NCBI GenBank assembly: GCA_003598175.1
Contig: QZKN01000156.1
Span: 1 to 59,489 of the forward strand
Direction of reading: 5' to 3'
DNA: 59,489 nt
Origin: Candidatus Omnitrophota bacterium
Lineage (GTDB): Bacteria; Hinthialibacterota; Hinthialibacteria; Hinthialibacterales; Hinthialibacteraceae
Under the pieces are notes generated by a model. The model did not search any database. It was not told the origin of the DNA and was given only the letters and a program-made list of their open reading frames with translations. This document shows positions 7,699 through 17,027 of this stretch, in pieces. The translations under genes and the position numbers were made by a program. The first letter of the stretch is position 1. Each line of letters starts with the position of its first letter.

Positions 7699-8331
7699 TT
7701 AATAAATTACCGTGGCGATGCCCATGAATTCTGTATTGAAATAAGTCGGCTTAAAAATGTGCATACGCCACACATCGCCATTCGAGGCAAGGCCGTTGGT
7801 GGGATTGTAGGCTTCCGCGGTACGATCGATCCAGTCGCCATGATCCCCATCCGGACCAGCGGCAAACATGAGCCAGTGCGGACAGTGGGATCCATTCGCA
7901 CAATCGCGATCTTCGTATCCGTAAAACAGCCCGCCGCCAAACGGATCCTGGGGAATGCTGCTGATATAGTTCACCGGCGTTGTGAGCAATGCCCAGATTT
8001 GCCCGTTGAAAAAGTTATCACCGATTCCGTTACACTTTACGCCCAATGCCTGGGAGCACTGAACACCGAAAAAGTGTACGCCGCCGGGATAGGCGCATTT
8101 GAAGGTTCCATCATCTTCACTGGTATCATTCCCGTCGATCAGCCAGCGATTGGTGTCCATATGGCGAATCTTCGCCTGTTCGTCCAACATCCGCAAATCC
8201 GCAAACGTTCGCGCCGATTTCGCGCGAACCTGCGCATTTAAAAAGTTTGGCACGGCAATGGCAGCGAGAATCCCGATAATCGCCACCACAATCAGCAATT
8301 CAATAAGCGTAAAACCTCGCCTGTTCAACAT
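7699..8331 (-). CDS. Type II secretion/type IV pilin-like pseudopilin
   Basis: 210 aa. The N-terminus MLNRRG|FTLIELLIVVAII is a textbook type III prepilin signal cleaved by the prepilin peptidase after Gly6. It carries the conserved Glu at mature position 5 and a following hydrophobic helix. The globular part is rich in Cys, Gly and Asp (CNGIGDNFFNG, PQDPFGGG, GPDGDHGD). This is the GspG/H-like solitary 'prepilin N-terminal methylation' type common in Planctomycetes-like bacteria, with unknown role. Start 8331 has GGAGG six bases upstream; the upstream in-frame start at 8349 does not. Confidence 0.9.
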   Translation of the reverse strand: MLNRRGFTLIELLIVVAIIGILAAIAVPNFLNAQVRAKSARTFADLRMLDEQAKIRHMDTNRWLIDGNDTSEDDGTFKCAYPGGVHFFGVQCSQALGVKCNGIGDNFFNGQIWALLTTPVNYISSIPQDPFGGGLFYGYEDRDCANGSHCPHWLMFAAGPDGDHGDWIDRTAEAYNPTNGLASNGDVWRMHIFKPTYFNTEFMGIATVIY

Positions 8332-8539
8332 AACAGCCTCCTCCATCAATTATCTTTTCTTTGCAATATTGGAAAACATCGCTTGAATACAACCAAGTAT
8401 TGTGCAAACATCCGGCGCGTTCGTCAAGCCGTAATATAATAGTAATTATTACATTTTATTACACGTTCGTGATTACGTTTTCAAACAGCCTGATTTTGTG
8501 TAACTTACTGAAATCAGGGGATGAGCCGGAATCTCCATC

Positions 8540-8773
8540 TTATGGAGAAATCAAATCGGAAACAATAAGTTTTGCCTGTTCCGCGTCATGTTCGAACACG
8601 AGAATTTGCGAATGTCCGTAATGCTGAGTAAATAATCCGTCGTAAGCGGAATCCTCAAAGCTGCGAACAGTATATTTGATTTCCGCTTTTTCCAGCGCAC
8701 CGGTAATGAGCAATTCCTGCACCTGGTCTTCGGTTGTGCACACGATCACCAGCTGTTCATCCGGGTTTTCCAT
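8540..8773 (-). CDS. Small DUF2007-like protein
   Basis: 77 aa, soluble, with a ferredoxin-like beta-alpha-beta pattern. The sequence begins LVIVCTTEDQVQELLITGAL and ends with QILVFEHDAEQAKLIVSDL, the layout of DUF2007 'putative signal transducing' proteins, whose role is unknown. The start at 8773 has AGGAGA eight bases upstream. The longer frame to 8890 adds an unlikely N-terminus. It is transcribed ahead of the pseudopilin but about 200 bp away. Assignment is by pattern only. Confidence 0.6.
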   Translation of the reverse strand: MENPDEQLVIVCTTEDQVQELLITGALEKAEIKYTVRSFEDSAYDGLFTQHYGHSQILVFEHDAEQAKLIVSDLISP

Positions 8774-8971
8774 ATCGGTATCTCCTTCTATCTTATATAT
8801 TGGAAGGACAACAGGGATTCCCGTAAAACAAGAAGCACCATCAATCCATTTTTTACACCCTGCGGTCAAATTCATACGATGTTCATCCATCCGGAGCGAA
8901 CGAATTGAATCATTCCGGTTCGTAATAGAGTACCAGGAAATACAAATCCATTATAGAGAGAACGAAAAAAT

Positions 8972-10066
8972 ATGCCGCGAATACGATTTTACATTTCTTC
9001 CCATGGGTTCGGTCATTCCACGCGAGAAATCGCGGTGATCTCGGAAATTCCCGAATGGATCGACGTGGACATCGTTACCTCCGCTCCCCAATGGCTTTTC
9101 CAACGCTCCATCAAGCGACGGTTTCACTATCAGGAACGGCGTCACGATCCGGGCGTCGTTCAATTTGATTGCCTGCATCAGGATGTGGAAAGCACTTATC
9201 GAACATGGCGCGATCTGTTGGACCAATATCCTGCGATGGTTGCCGAAGAAGCATCCCGATTCGACGAACGGGAACCGTCGCTTATCGTCGGAGATATCTC
9301 GCCGTTCGCCACGGCGACGGCAATGGCCGTTCATCGGCCATGCGTCATCATCGCCAATTTCAGCTGGGATTGGATCTTTTCCGCACTCGTGAAATATAAT
9401 GCAAAATTTCAAACCATCATCGATCGCATTGCAGCCTATTATCGCGAGACCACTCTCCTTCTCCGCACGCCCTTGTCCGGTGATTTATCGGTTTTTCCCC
9501 ACATCGAGGACATTCCCATCATTGCCCGACGCTCGAATCGAAGCCGGTTGGAAGCGCGACGGGGATTCGGCATCGAAGAACACGAACGCGTTGTGCTCAT
9601 TTCGTTTGGCGGTCATGAATTCGAGCATATTCCGGTCGATCGTCTGGCGGCCCATGCGGAAATCACTTTTTTGACGTTCAATCGTCGTTTTGCCGGTCCC
9701 GCCAATGTGCGATTTTTAGATCCCTATGCGAGCTATCACCCCGACGCCGTTCGCGCGAGCGATTTGGTCCTTACGAAAATGGGATATGGGATCGTTACGG
9801 AATGTATTGCGCATCAAACGCCGATGGCGTATCCGCCCCGGGAAGACTTTCCCGAACACGATGTGCTGGTACGGGAAAGCAGGCAGTACATTCCCGTTCT
9901 CGAACTGGCGAGTGAAGATTTTTTTTCGGGCCGGTGGCTTTTTCTCGATACGCTGTTCGATCGGGGTGAGAAAATCCGGGCTTTCTCCTATCCCATAGCG
10001 AATGTGCATGGCGCCCAAAAGGCGGCGGAACGTTTGATTTCCATTCTCAATGAAACTGTTGCTTGA
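8972..10066 (+). CDS. GT-B glycosyltransferase-like protein
   Basis: 364 aa. The N-terminus (RIRFYISSHGFGHSTRE) has the HGxGHxxR glycine loop of MurG/GT1-like enzymes and of the N-terminal domain of L-arabinokinase-type proteins. The C-terminal half holds ISFGGHEFEHIP, ASDLVLTKMGYGIVTECIA and a PREDFPEHD stretch, the usual nucleotide-sugar site of the GT-B fold. A cytosolic glycosyl transfer role is likely; donor and acceptor are unknown. It is a single gene ahead of tRNA-Gly, not part of the glycan island at 35-52 kb. Confidence 0.75.
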   Translation: MPRIRFYISSHGFGHSTREIAVISEIPEWIDVDIVTSAPQWLFQRSIKRRFHYQERRHDPGVVQFDCLHQDVESTYRTWRDLLDQYPAMVAEEASRFDEREPSLIVGDISPFATATAMAVHRPCVIIANFSWDWIFSALVKYNAKFQTIIDRIAAYYRETTLLLRTPLSGDLSVFPHIEDIPIIARRSNRSRLEARRGFGIEEHERVVLISFGGHEFEHIPVDRLAAHAEITFLTFNRRFAGPANVRFLDPYASYHPDAVRASDLVLTKMGYGIVTECIAHQTPMAYPPREDFPEHDVLVRESRQYIPVLELASEDFFSGRWLFLDTLFDRGEKIRAFSYPIANVHGAQKAAERLISILNETVA

Positions 10067-10115
10067 ATCGTTCACGAGTTGCGTTGATCCAAGTTCATTT
10101 TGTGTATCAATCCGG

Positions 10116-10145
10116 TTGACATTATTCGCGGGGTAAGGATAATAT
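10116..10145 (+). promoter_or_regulatory. Sigma-70 type promoter of tRNA-Gly
   Basis: TTGACA at 10116-10121 and TAATAT at 10140-10145 (18-nt spacer), or the overlapping GATAAT at 10138-10143 (16-nt spacer), lie about 45 bp upstream of the tRNA. Confidence 0.7.
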
Positions 10146-10188
10146 TTACGCTCAATAAGAATGGATTGCGCTCTTTTTTGCCGTTCAT

Positions 10189-10265
10189 GCGGGAGTAGCT
10201 CAATTTGGTAGAGCATTAGCCTTCCAAGCTGAGGGTTGCGGGTTCGAACCCCGTCTCCCGCTCCA
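10189..10265 (+). tRNA. tRNA-Gly (anticodon TCC), CCA encoded
   Basis: A complete cloverleaf: acceptor GCGGGAG/CTCCCGC, D-arm AGCTCAATTTGGTAGAGC, anticodon loop CTTCCAA giving TCC, and T-arm GCGGGTTCGAACCCCGT. The discriminator is T at 10262 and CCA is at 10263-10265. It decodes GGA/GGG. Confidence 0.97.
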
Positions 10266-10444
10266 ATAAATTCGAGGATTTCTCTCTCTTTCCTGTTGTT
10301 CGAGATAAAAACCATTCCGTACAAACCATTTGTTTTTGAACCCTGTTTTTGATTCGATCCAAATCTGTAACTCCTCTTTTCCACTTCGTGATAGTATCAT
10401 ATAAGCCGGTTTTTGATTGCCGCAGCCATCAGAAAGGGAAAACG

Positions 10445-12196
10445 ATGCGTGTGGTTCATACAATTTTGACGATGGGTTGGATTCTGGGGGTGATCGGATT
10501 ATTGGGGTGTTCCGATCCTTATGAGCAGGAACGGATCAAGGAAATTGTTGAACAACAGAGCCGCCAGCCGGTTGACGAATACACCCTGTTTCGCGCTCCC
10601 TCCTATCCGCGCAAAATCGAACGGGTGATACCGGAATGGAAGCCGGTGGAAGCGCTGGTGGTGGGATTGCCGTATGAGGACGCTATTGCCAATCCGGCTT
10701 TATTTGACTTCTATGAGGCCATCATCAAAAACGCGATTCGCTGCACGGATGTGATCCTGCTCGTGGACGAACGGGAATTGATCGCGTTCCAGGAAATTTT
10801 ATACCGCATCCAGGCGGGAGAATTGAATCGCTATTTACAGACAGGAGAGTCACAGCGTATCATTCTGCTCCCCGCGCGACTGAATACGAAATGGATACGC
10901 GATTACGGTCCGTTTTTCGTCACCGACAAACAACATCGTATTTTCGTTACTGACGCCGTGTATCGTGACGTGCGCGTGGCCAATGAGCAAACCTACACGT
11001 TTGACAGTTCCTTCAGCGCGCCGCTTGCCGATGTTTTCGGCAACGTGGAACTTGGACAGGCCGAATCGATGGAACGCAATGAGGATGATTCGGCGGCGAT
11101 GTATTTGGTTTATCATTTGAATCGACGTCATGAGAATGAGGTCCAAAATATTCGCGTTCCGTTTCAGTTGTGCGGCGGAGAGATTTTTTTCGACGGCATG
11201 GGAGACGTCTTTCTTACCTCCGAATCCCTGTTTATCAACGGAGGGCATCGTACGGATGTGGAACTCCTGTTGAAATATTATTATGGGATGAAAAATATAA
11301 CCTATCTCGATCCGCTGCCGGGCGATGCGATCAAACATCTCGACATGATTTTCAAACCGGTCAATGAAACCACGTTTCTCGTGGCGGAATATCCGAACGA
11401 CGTGACCGACGAGAATCCCTATCTGCACTATTTGCATAACGAGACACGTCGTATTCTGGATAACGACGCCGCCCTGCTGCAGCGCCGGTTTCCGAATCGC
11501 CGCGTGGTGAGAATGCCGATGCCGGCCTTCGAACGAATCTCGAAACTTCCCTCGTATGCGTTGCAGTTGACGTTACATCTGTTCGAATCCGGCGGATATA
11601 CAATTCCCGCGCCGCTGACGGAAACGCCCGAACGCTGGACGTTAAGGCGATTTGCGTATTTTGTCTACACCCTGCAGAAAATCGGAGAATACACCGAATC
11701 CGACCAACCCGCCATCATCTTCGACATCCTGAAAAAAGATGATTCCCGCCGCTTTGTCAACGAGGAAGAGGCCTTGTTGAATCAACTGGTAAGCAAGTTA
11801 CTCGACGATCATCCCGATCTGATCCAATGGATCATCGAATCGTGTCGCGAGAATGTCAAAAACAAAACCTCGGAATATGCCGTGACGGAAGAAGAATTGA
11901 GCCGTTTCATGATCGGGAATGTCTTTAACGGAGCGGAGGAAGAACCCGGCAATTACGATTATATTTTTCGAACGTATTTGAATGCGACCTATATCAACGG
12001 CGCATCGGGAAAGATATTGCTGGTTCCCGGTTATACGGGATATGAGGAGATGGAGGGAACCGTCCGTCAAATTTACCAGGATTTGTATCCCGACGCGGAA
12101 ATCGTGTTCATCAATTCCGACGAGATCATTTTGCAGGACGGAACGATCCATTGCGTAACTTTGACCATTCCCGCATTTTCCGAAATGGAAAAGTGA
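10445..12196 (+). CDS. Agmatine/peptidylarginine deiminase family lipoprotein
   Basis: 583 aa, well above the ~350-370 aa of cytosolic agmatine deiminase. A lipoprotein signal ends in the lipobox LLGC (Cys ~20). Family elements follow in order: PEWKPVEALVVGLP, TKWIRDYGPFFV (the W-RD-GP substrate motif), CGGEIFFDGMGD, AIKHLDM, and at the C-terminus NATYINGASGKILLVPGY and GTIHCVTLTIPA with the catalytic Cys. Between the His motif and the C-terminal part is a ~160-residue helical insert. This family (PF04371) includes secreted peptidylarginine deiminase as well as agmatine deiminase. Export and insertion favour a non-standard substrate. ATG 10445 follows AAGGGAAA. Confidence 0.8.
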   Translation: MRVVHTILTMGWILGVIGLLGCSDPYEQERIKEIVEQQSRQPVDEYTLFRAPSYPRKIERVIPEWKPVEALVVGLPYEDAIANPALFDFYEAIIKNAIRCTDVILLVDERELIAFQEILYRIQAGELNRYLQTGESQRIILLPARLNTKWIRDYGPFFVTDKQHRIFVTDAVYRDVRVANEQTYTFDSSFSAPLADVFGNVELGQAESMERNEDDSAAMYLVYHLNRRHENEVQNIRVPFQLCGGEIFFDGMGDVFLTSESLFINGGHRTDVELLLKYYYGMKNITYLDPLPGDAIKHLDMIFKPVNETTFLVAEYPNDVTDENPYLHYLHNETRRILDNDAALLQRRFPNRRVVRMPMPAFERISKLPSYALQLTLHLFESGGYTIPAPLTETPERWTLRRFAYFVYTLQKIGEYTESDQPAIIFDILKKDDSRRFVNEEEALLNQLVSKLLDDHPDLIQWIIESCRENVKNKTSEYAVTEEELSRFMIGNVFNGAEEEPGNYDYIFRTYLNATYINGASGKILLVPGYTGYEEMEGTVRQIYQDLYPDAEIVFINSDEIILQDGTIHCVTLTIPAFSEMEK

Positions 12197-12238
12197 CCTG
12201 GAGCTTTGCCGGAAAATCGGAATAAGGAAAAAACAATG

Positions 12239-14554
12239 CTAATAATCCCGCCCCATCAAAATCTGAATCCCTTTCAACATCCAAGTCGTGTGAATCAGCA
12301 ACGAAAACAAGACCAATGAGACAAAAAGGAAACCCGCGCAGATAAAAAGTATCCACCCTCCCCACCCTGCGCGATAGTGCAGCTCGACCGTCCATGTTCC
12401 CGCCGGCAATGCCAACGTTCGCAATCCCTCCGGCGACGAAAGGAGTTCCACCGGACGGCTTTGTCCCTCTTGATCCGTGATTTCTGCCGTCCACCCCGGA
12501 TAATCCCACTCCGCCAATCGCAGCCAAACCGGCTGCTCCCCGTTTTGCGCGGTGAACGCAATATGATGAGGCGCATATTGTTTCACCGCCATGTTCCCAT
12601 CTGCGGGACTCCATGTTTCTTCCCCGGAAAGTGCGTCGGATTGCCGCGGCGTGGTTGCCGCCCAGCACAACTCCGGGCTCACTCGTTCATAAATGCGAAC
12701 GGATCGATCCGTCGTATACAGCAGGCGTATGGTTTCGTGGTCGATATCATGTTTTGTCAACACGTATCGTATATTGAACCGATCGAGAATCGGATCGTCG
12801 AATTTCGTCAGTTGAATGTTGTCGTGAAATTCCCCCTCCTCCCAGCCTTCCATCGCGCCGATTTGACGATTGTAGACGCGCAGGCTCATGGGATCGTACC
12901 CGGCGAGATTGGCGGTTTGCCACAAAATGTATTTATTGGGGTAGTATATGTCCGCCAGCGTTGCGATGCGATCGGGCGACTTGTTTGTTTGCAACGGTTG
13001 CAGAAATCCGATTTCCTGCGGCGGCGCGTTGCTTTGCCGGATTTGCGCCGGATCCCACAAACAGATGGTCACATATCCTTTACCGAACGCAAAGAGATCG
13101 ACGGACAGCAGAATGGCAAAAGCAAACGACATGATCATGCGTGGATGCCGAGGAATCCCTCGCGACCAGAGAAGCATGGCAAATCCGGCCAACACAACCA
13201 AACCGCCGTACGCAAAGGAAAGCAGGCGGATCATGTCGCGGTTCTCTTCCGCGCTCAAACCGCGGATGGATTTCATCAAATTCATCAATTGCGGCCCGCC
13301 GTATGGTACAATGAGCATCACCAGAAGCAGCAGGGCGAAAATACTACGAAACGAACGATACGATTTCCCCTCTTTTTGCTGTTTTATATAGTGTTCACCG
13401 CACAGCTGTTCCAATCCCAGCGAAGCCAGAACACAAACCGGCGCCAGATAATACGGCAAAAACTTTGCCGGCGCGCGAAAATGACCGAATCCGGGAAGAT
13501 GCAACAGCATCGTATAAATCGGATTCCCCCGCCCCCACGCCAGAAACAGGCCGAGCAGAGCGATTCCCGCAAGCGGAATTGCCGTCGCCGGTTTTCCATT
13601 ACGAAAAAACAAGGCAATCGCGAGGATCGGGATGATCACCCCCGCATACGCGCAAGACCAGTAATAAAAGGGATCGTAATGATTCCCGCCGATCATCGTG
13701 CCATAAAATTCGGGGAAAAAAAGCGTAATCAACCGATGCGGCGCAAACGAAAACTCAGTCGCCATTTGCACATCCAGCGCAGTCGCCCGATTGGCGTGAG
13801 AAAGATACTCCAGCGTCGGAAGCAATTGAAATCCGGCCAACAAAATCCCCAACGCCAAAAACATACTCCACGCGCAGGTTCGCAGCAAAGGATAAATCAG
13901 TTCTTTTTTTTCCATCCGACAATACTGCCAATACCCCATCACGAAACAAAGCAGTACGCTGAACACCAGCGAGTAAAACGTCATTTGCGGATGCCCGCAG
14001 AGGAAATGCAGGAACGTGATGAAACCGCCGGCCAGCGCCCACGGCAGTTTGCTCTTTTCCGCTCGCACAAAACCGACCGTCGCGAACAAGATCCACGGGA
14101 CCCAGGCCGCTCCGGCGTAGGTCAAATGATTGCCCGCGGGAATATGAATCATCGTGAAACCGTTCAAGCCATACGCGATTCCCGCCATCATCGCGGGAAA
14201 CGCGGTAGCGCCGCAAATCCGCGCAAATAAATACGCGCCCACGCCTGCCAGTACTAAATGCAGGAGCAAAGAAAGCCCGAAAAACCATTCCATCGGAAAC
14301 AGAAACAGGATCAGGTCGAGCGGATAAAACACCGCCGACTGCATGTTGGCCAAAAACGGCGCTCCGCCGAAGGTATACGGATTCCAATACGGAATTTCTC
14401 CGACCGCCAGCATGGCGCGGGTATACGCTTTCCACGGATAAAATTGCAGCGGGATATCGCCCCAATTTGGCGACATTTGATCAAGGAGAATGTCTTTACA
14501 GAAAATGCAAATTACTAAAATTACAAATGCGAGAGCGAGACAATCTTTTTTCAT
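12239..14554 (-). CDS. YfhO-like polytopic membrane protein
   Basis: 771 aa. About a dozen hydrophobic helices occupy residues ~1-480, then a large extracytoplasmic domain, then a final helix near ~735-765. The early loop (DQMSPNWGDIPLQFYPW, then GEIPYWNPYTFGGAPFLANMQ) is the Asp-bearing first loop typical of YfhO and other GT-C fold glycosyltransferases that use lipid-linked sugars. YfhO proteins glycosylate surface polymers in Gram-positives; in this lineage the acceptor is unknown. It is convergent with the deiminase lipoprotein, 42 bp apart. Confidence 0.8.
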   Translation of the reverse strand: MKKDCLALAFVILVICIFCKDILLDQMSPNWGDIPLQFYPWKAYTRAMLAVGEIPYWNPYTFGGAPFLANMQSAVFYPLDLILFLFPMEWFFGLSLLLHLVLAGVGAYLFARICGATAFPAMMAGIAYGLNGFTMIHIPAGNHLTYAGAAWVPWILFATVGFVRAEKSKLPWALAGGFITFLHFLCGHPQMTFYSLVFSVLLCFVMGYWQYCRMEKKELIYPLLRTCAWSMFLALGILLAGFQLLPTLEYLSHANRATALDVQMATEFSFAPHRLITLFFPEFYGTMIGGNHYDPFYYWSCAYAGVIIPILAIALFFRNGKPATAIPLAGIALLGLFLAWGRGNPIYTMLLHLPGFGHFRAPAKFLPYYLAPVCVLASLGLEQLCGEHYIKQQKEGKSYRSFRSIFALLLLVMLIVPYGGPQLMNLMKSIRGLSAEENRDMIRLLSFAYGGLVVLAGFAMLLWSRGIPRHPRMIMSFAFAILLSVDLFAFGKGYVTICLWDPAQIRQSNAPPQEIGFLQPLQTNKSPDRIATLADIYYPNKYILWQTANLAGYDPMSLRVYNRQIGAMEGWEEGEFHDNIQLTKFDDPILDRFNIRYVLTKHDIDHETIRLLYTTDRSVRIYERVSPELCWAATTPRQSDALSGEETWSPADGNMAVKQYAPHHIAFTAQNGEQPVWLRLAEWDYPGWTAEITDQEGQSRPVELLSSPEGLRTLALPAGTWTVELHYRAGWGGWILFICAGFLFVSLVLFSLLIHTTWMLKGIQILMGRDY

Positions 14555-14948
14555 GATAATACGGTTCTTCCAAAATCCGGATGATGAGGTTGATCATGGA
14601 CAGGCTTGAATATTATGACTCAAAACGGACACCCGTTCAAAGCGGAATCGATCATATCGGGAGTATCCATTTTAACGGCCGTTTGCTCGATCATCGTCTG
14701 TGGGACGAGATGCCGATTTGAATGCACAGAAAAGAGAGACTTTTCCCGCCTGATCATTCGCCCTGCGTATATCGAGGAATCGGCTGGACGGTTTAAGACT
14801 TGACAGAAAAGGGCTTCCAAAGAGAGAATACCACCGCCAAAGCGAATCGGTCATCATGTCTCGGATGAGAAGAAAACCGGATATGATAGATTTGCTTCGA
14901 ACTTTATCACACTTGGCGTAACAATCCCAAAAACGGAGGATCAAGAGT

Positions 14949-15800
14949 ATGAGAAAATGGAATTTCGTTGTCATGATCAGTATGCTTACGTGCATCTCGT
15001 TAAACGGCGTTGTATTCGCGCAAAACACGGAATTTGGTCCGGTCGCGACCAATACGTATATCGTCAAGTTTATCGATCCGGCCGGGCCATTGCCCGAAAT
15101 CGGCGGCGACTTTGATTCGGCATGGGCGGCGGCCTTGAACGATGGAACCAATTGGCTCATTTATACCGATCCCGAAAACGATCAGGATCCGATAAACGGG
15201 CCACGCTCGGACCAAATGCATTTTTACGCCGGCATCGTCGATGGCAATCCGCCTCGTTTATATGTCGGCATTATGGGAAACGGCTTCACGCCGGGTATTG
15301 TTGCCGACGCGCCGACTGAGAATGATATGACTGGATGGTGGGGAAGCGCGTTGTACGAATTTCTCATTCTGCAAAATTATCCGGAAGATCCACGCAATAA
15401 AATCGTCTTTGGCGCGGACGGGCATTATGCGGATTTCCTGAGAAATCCGAACGTGACTCCCGCCGAACATAATTTGGAAAATCTGGAATTCAACGTCATT
15501 CCCGGCGGCGATTTCTACGCCGTGGAATTCGCGTTTGACATTGATGAAAACACTGCCTTCATCACATTGGACGATCCGGACGAATCCGGAATCACCTGGC
15601 TGCGGGTCATCGTCAGTATTCAAGGCGAGGGCGCGCCTTTGATCGTTTGGCCGGATGGCGATTTCAACGGCAACGTCAATTACCTCACCCACGGCTCCAC
15701 CGGATGGGATCACATGGGTTGGTGGGATGTAACCACGGCGCGGAATACGCCGATTCGTTTTGAAGGCGGGACAGATATCATGCGGTGGTCGATTTTTTAA
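14949..15800 (+). CDS. Secreted protein, possible CBM9/DOMON-like fold
   Basis: 283 aa with a clear Sec signal (~1-25, ending VVFAQ). The mature part is acidic and aromatic-rich with predicted beta strands (GPLPEIGGDFDSAWAAA, PPRLYVGIMGNGF, GGDFYAVEFAFDID). The 'is compared with zero and measured' layout, a leading D-x-x-W-x-x-A and a later YAVEFAFD strand, resembles the carbohydrate-binding family 9-like domain of surface proteins. I do not recognise a catalytic site. Start ATG 14949 follows GGAGG. The ~390 bp upstream (14555-14948) holds no gene that I can support. Confidence 0.45.
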   Translation: MRKWNFVVMISMLTCISLNGVVFAQNTEFGPVATNTYIVKFIDPAGPLPEIGGDFDSAWAAALNDGTNWLIYTDPENDQDPINGPRSDQMHFYAGIVDGNPPRLYVGIMGNGFTPGIVADAPTENDMTGWWGSALYEFLILQNYPEDPRNKIVFGADGHYADFLRNPNVTPAEHNLENLEFNVIPGGDFYAVEFAFDIDENTAFITLDDPDESGITWLRVIVSIQGEGAPLIVWPDGDFNGNVNYLTHGSTGWDHMGWWDVTTARNTPIRFEGGTDIMRWSIF

Positions 15801-15960
15801 AAGAATTTTTACTCTCCTCGAACGATGCGCTTCCCATAACTCTCATTTTTTGAACGTTGCGGGCGATAACGGATAATGGCTTGCGCCTTTCCGATTTCAT
15901 TTTTACACTGGCATTGTGCGATACGGATCATGAATTTCCAGTTGAATTTGGAGTGAACCG

Positions 15961-16698
15961 ATGAATACTCATATGCTGGTGCTTTCCATTCCCGCTTCCC
16001 CCGATCGTGATGACGACCTTTGGCTTCAGCAAGCAATCGAATTCGGAAACGCATTGTTTCCCCCAGCTGGAAGTTATGCGTTGGAATTGCGGGCCAAACG
16101 ATGCGGTCAGGACGGGCATTTCGAGGACAATCCTCCAATCGGCAGGATTGACTCGCTTCTCCAAAATGCCGAACAGAAAGATCTCCATTTCGGTTCTTTT
16201 TTCACGCCTGTCAATTGCAATCGGACGGAAGAGGAATTGGGATTGGAATTGTCGGCGATCAACGGGTGGTCGGATCTGGCGGTTTATATGGGAATTATAC
16301 TGGCCAGGCTGAAGGTCTCCGCTTGGGGAACGAATTTACCGGTGATTCATCATGCGCTCCGACAAATGGTTCAATATATGCAGGAAATGGAACTGACCGT
16401 TTCGATTTCCGCGCCGGATTCCATTTTGTCCGACATTCAATCTATGTTTCCATCGCATGAAAATCCGAACACGACGCCGGTCGGATATGAACATACCATC
16501 GTTTGGGAAGAATCGGATCCTGTGGATATAATCCAACCGCGCATCCATCCCATCCATACATTGTGCATTCAAATTAATACGCCGATTCACCCGAAGAAAT
16601 TGGATGCTCTCCTGCAAACCATCGACGCCTCGTTTGAAAAACCGCTTCCCGCGCTTATCTTATTCGTGGAGAATTCCGCCTTGATTCTTTCCTCTTAA
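15961..16698 (+). CDS. Hypothetical protein
   Basis: 245 aa, no signal peptide or membrane helix. I do not recognise a family. The sequence alternates hydrophobic strands with acidic loops (MLVLSIPAS near the start, ALILFVENSALILSS at the end) and has three Cys. Codon structure and a clean frame free of overlapping alternatives support a real gene. It overlaps the convergent small membrane protein gene by 4 bp at its stop. Confidence 0.55.
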   Translation: MNTHMLVLSIPASPDRDDDLWLQQAIEFGNALFPPAGSYALELRAKRCGQDGHFEDNPPIGRIDSLLQNAEQKDLHFGSFFTPVNCNRTEEELGLELSAINGWSDLAVYMGIILARLKVSAWGTNLPVIHHALRQMVQYMQEMELTVSISAPDSILSDIQSMFPSHENPNTTPVGYEHTIVWEESDPVDIIQPRIHPIHTLCIQINTPIHPKKLDALLQTIDASFEKPLPALILFVENSALILSS

Positions 16699-16862
16699 AC
16701 GCTGATGTAGAAGAAAATGAACAGATAAAACAGGACGGTCAGAATCAACGCGTACAGCAATGGTTTTTTGTGAAATTCCCAGCCATATGCCTCGTATCGG
16801 TACGATTCCGGAGATTCCGACTCCTGATTTTCCTCAAACGGTTGTTCTTTCTCTGGTTCCAT
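16695..16862 (-). CDS. Small single-span membrane protein
   Basis: 55 aa. The N-terminal ~30 residues are acidic (MEPEKEQPFEENQE). One transmembrane helix follows at ~33-54 (LLYALILTVLFYLFIFFYI), so it would be C-terminally anchored. A GAGAG lies upstream of ATG 16862. The longer frame from 16901 has a basic N-terminus of no likeness. Function unknown. Confidence 0.5.
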   Translation of the reverse strand: MEPEKEQPFEENQESESPESYRYEAYGWEFHKKPLLYALILTVLFYLFIFFYISV

Positions 16863-16889
16863 GAAATCAACTCTCTTTCTGTGAAAATG

Positions 16890-16975
16890 CAACGCCGGCA
16901 TCCTGTCGGCAATTCGAAATGCCGCCGAGACGGCGGCGTTACATTCGGGTCATGCCGGTTTCGGCATTTCCATCA
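16890..16975. repeat. REP-like palindrome cluster, copy 2
   Basis: Contains GCCGCCGAGACGGCGGCGTT at 16921-16940, identical to 787-806, flanked by two other hairpins (GCCGGCATCCTGTCGGC at about 16894-16910 and ATGCCGGTTTCGGCAT at about 16953-16968). It lies between two minus-strand genes. Confidence 0.65.
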
Positions 16976-17027
16976 TATCCTATCCAAGCATAATAAACGG
17001 ATCAATCCCACATCAGGTCTCGTTGAT

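Noticed and set aside
8255..8275. A sigma-54-like sequence (TGGCACGGCAATGGC) on the plus strand
   Set aside because: It lies inside and antisense to the pseudopilin gene, in the conserved prepilin N-terminal coding region, so it is most likely chance.
12377..14230. A 617-codon open frame on the plus strand across the YfhO gene
   Set aside because: It is antisense to a well-supported membrane protein, has an Arg/Gln/His-rich composition typical of shadow frames, and has no domain.
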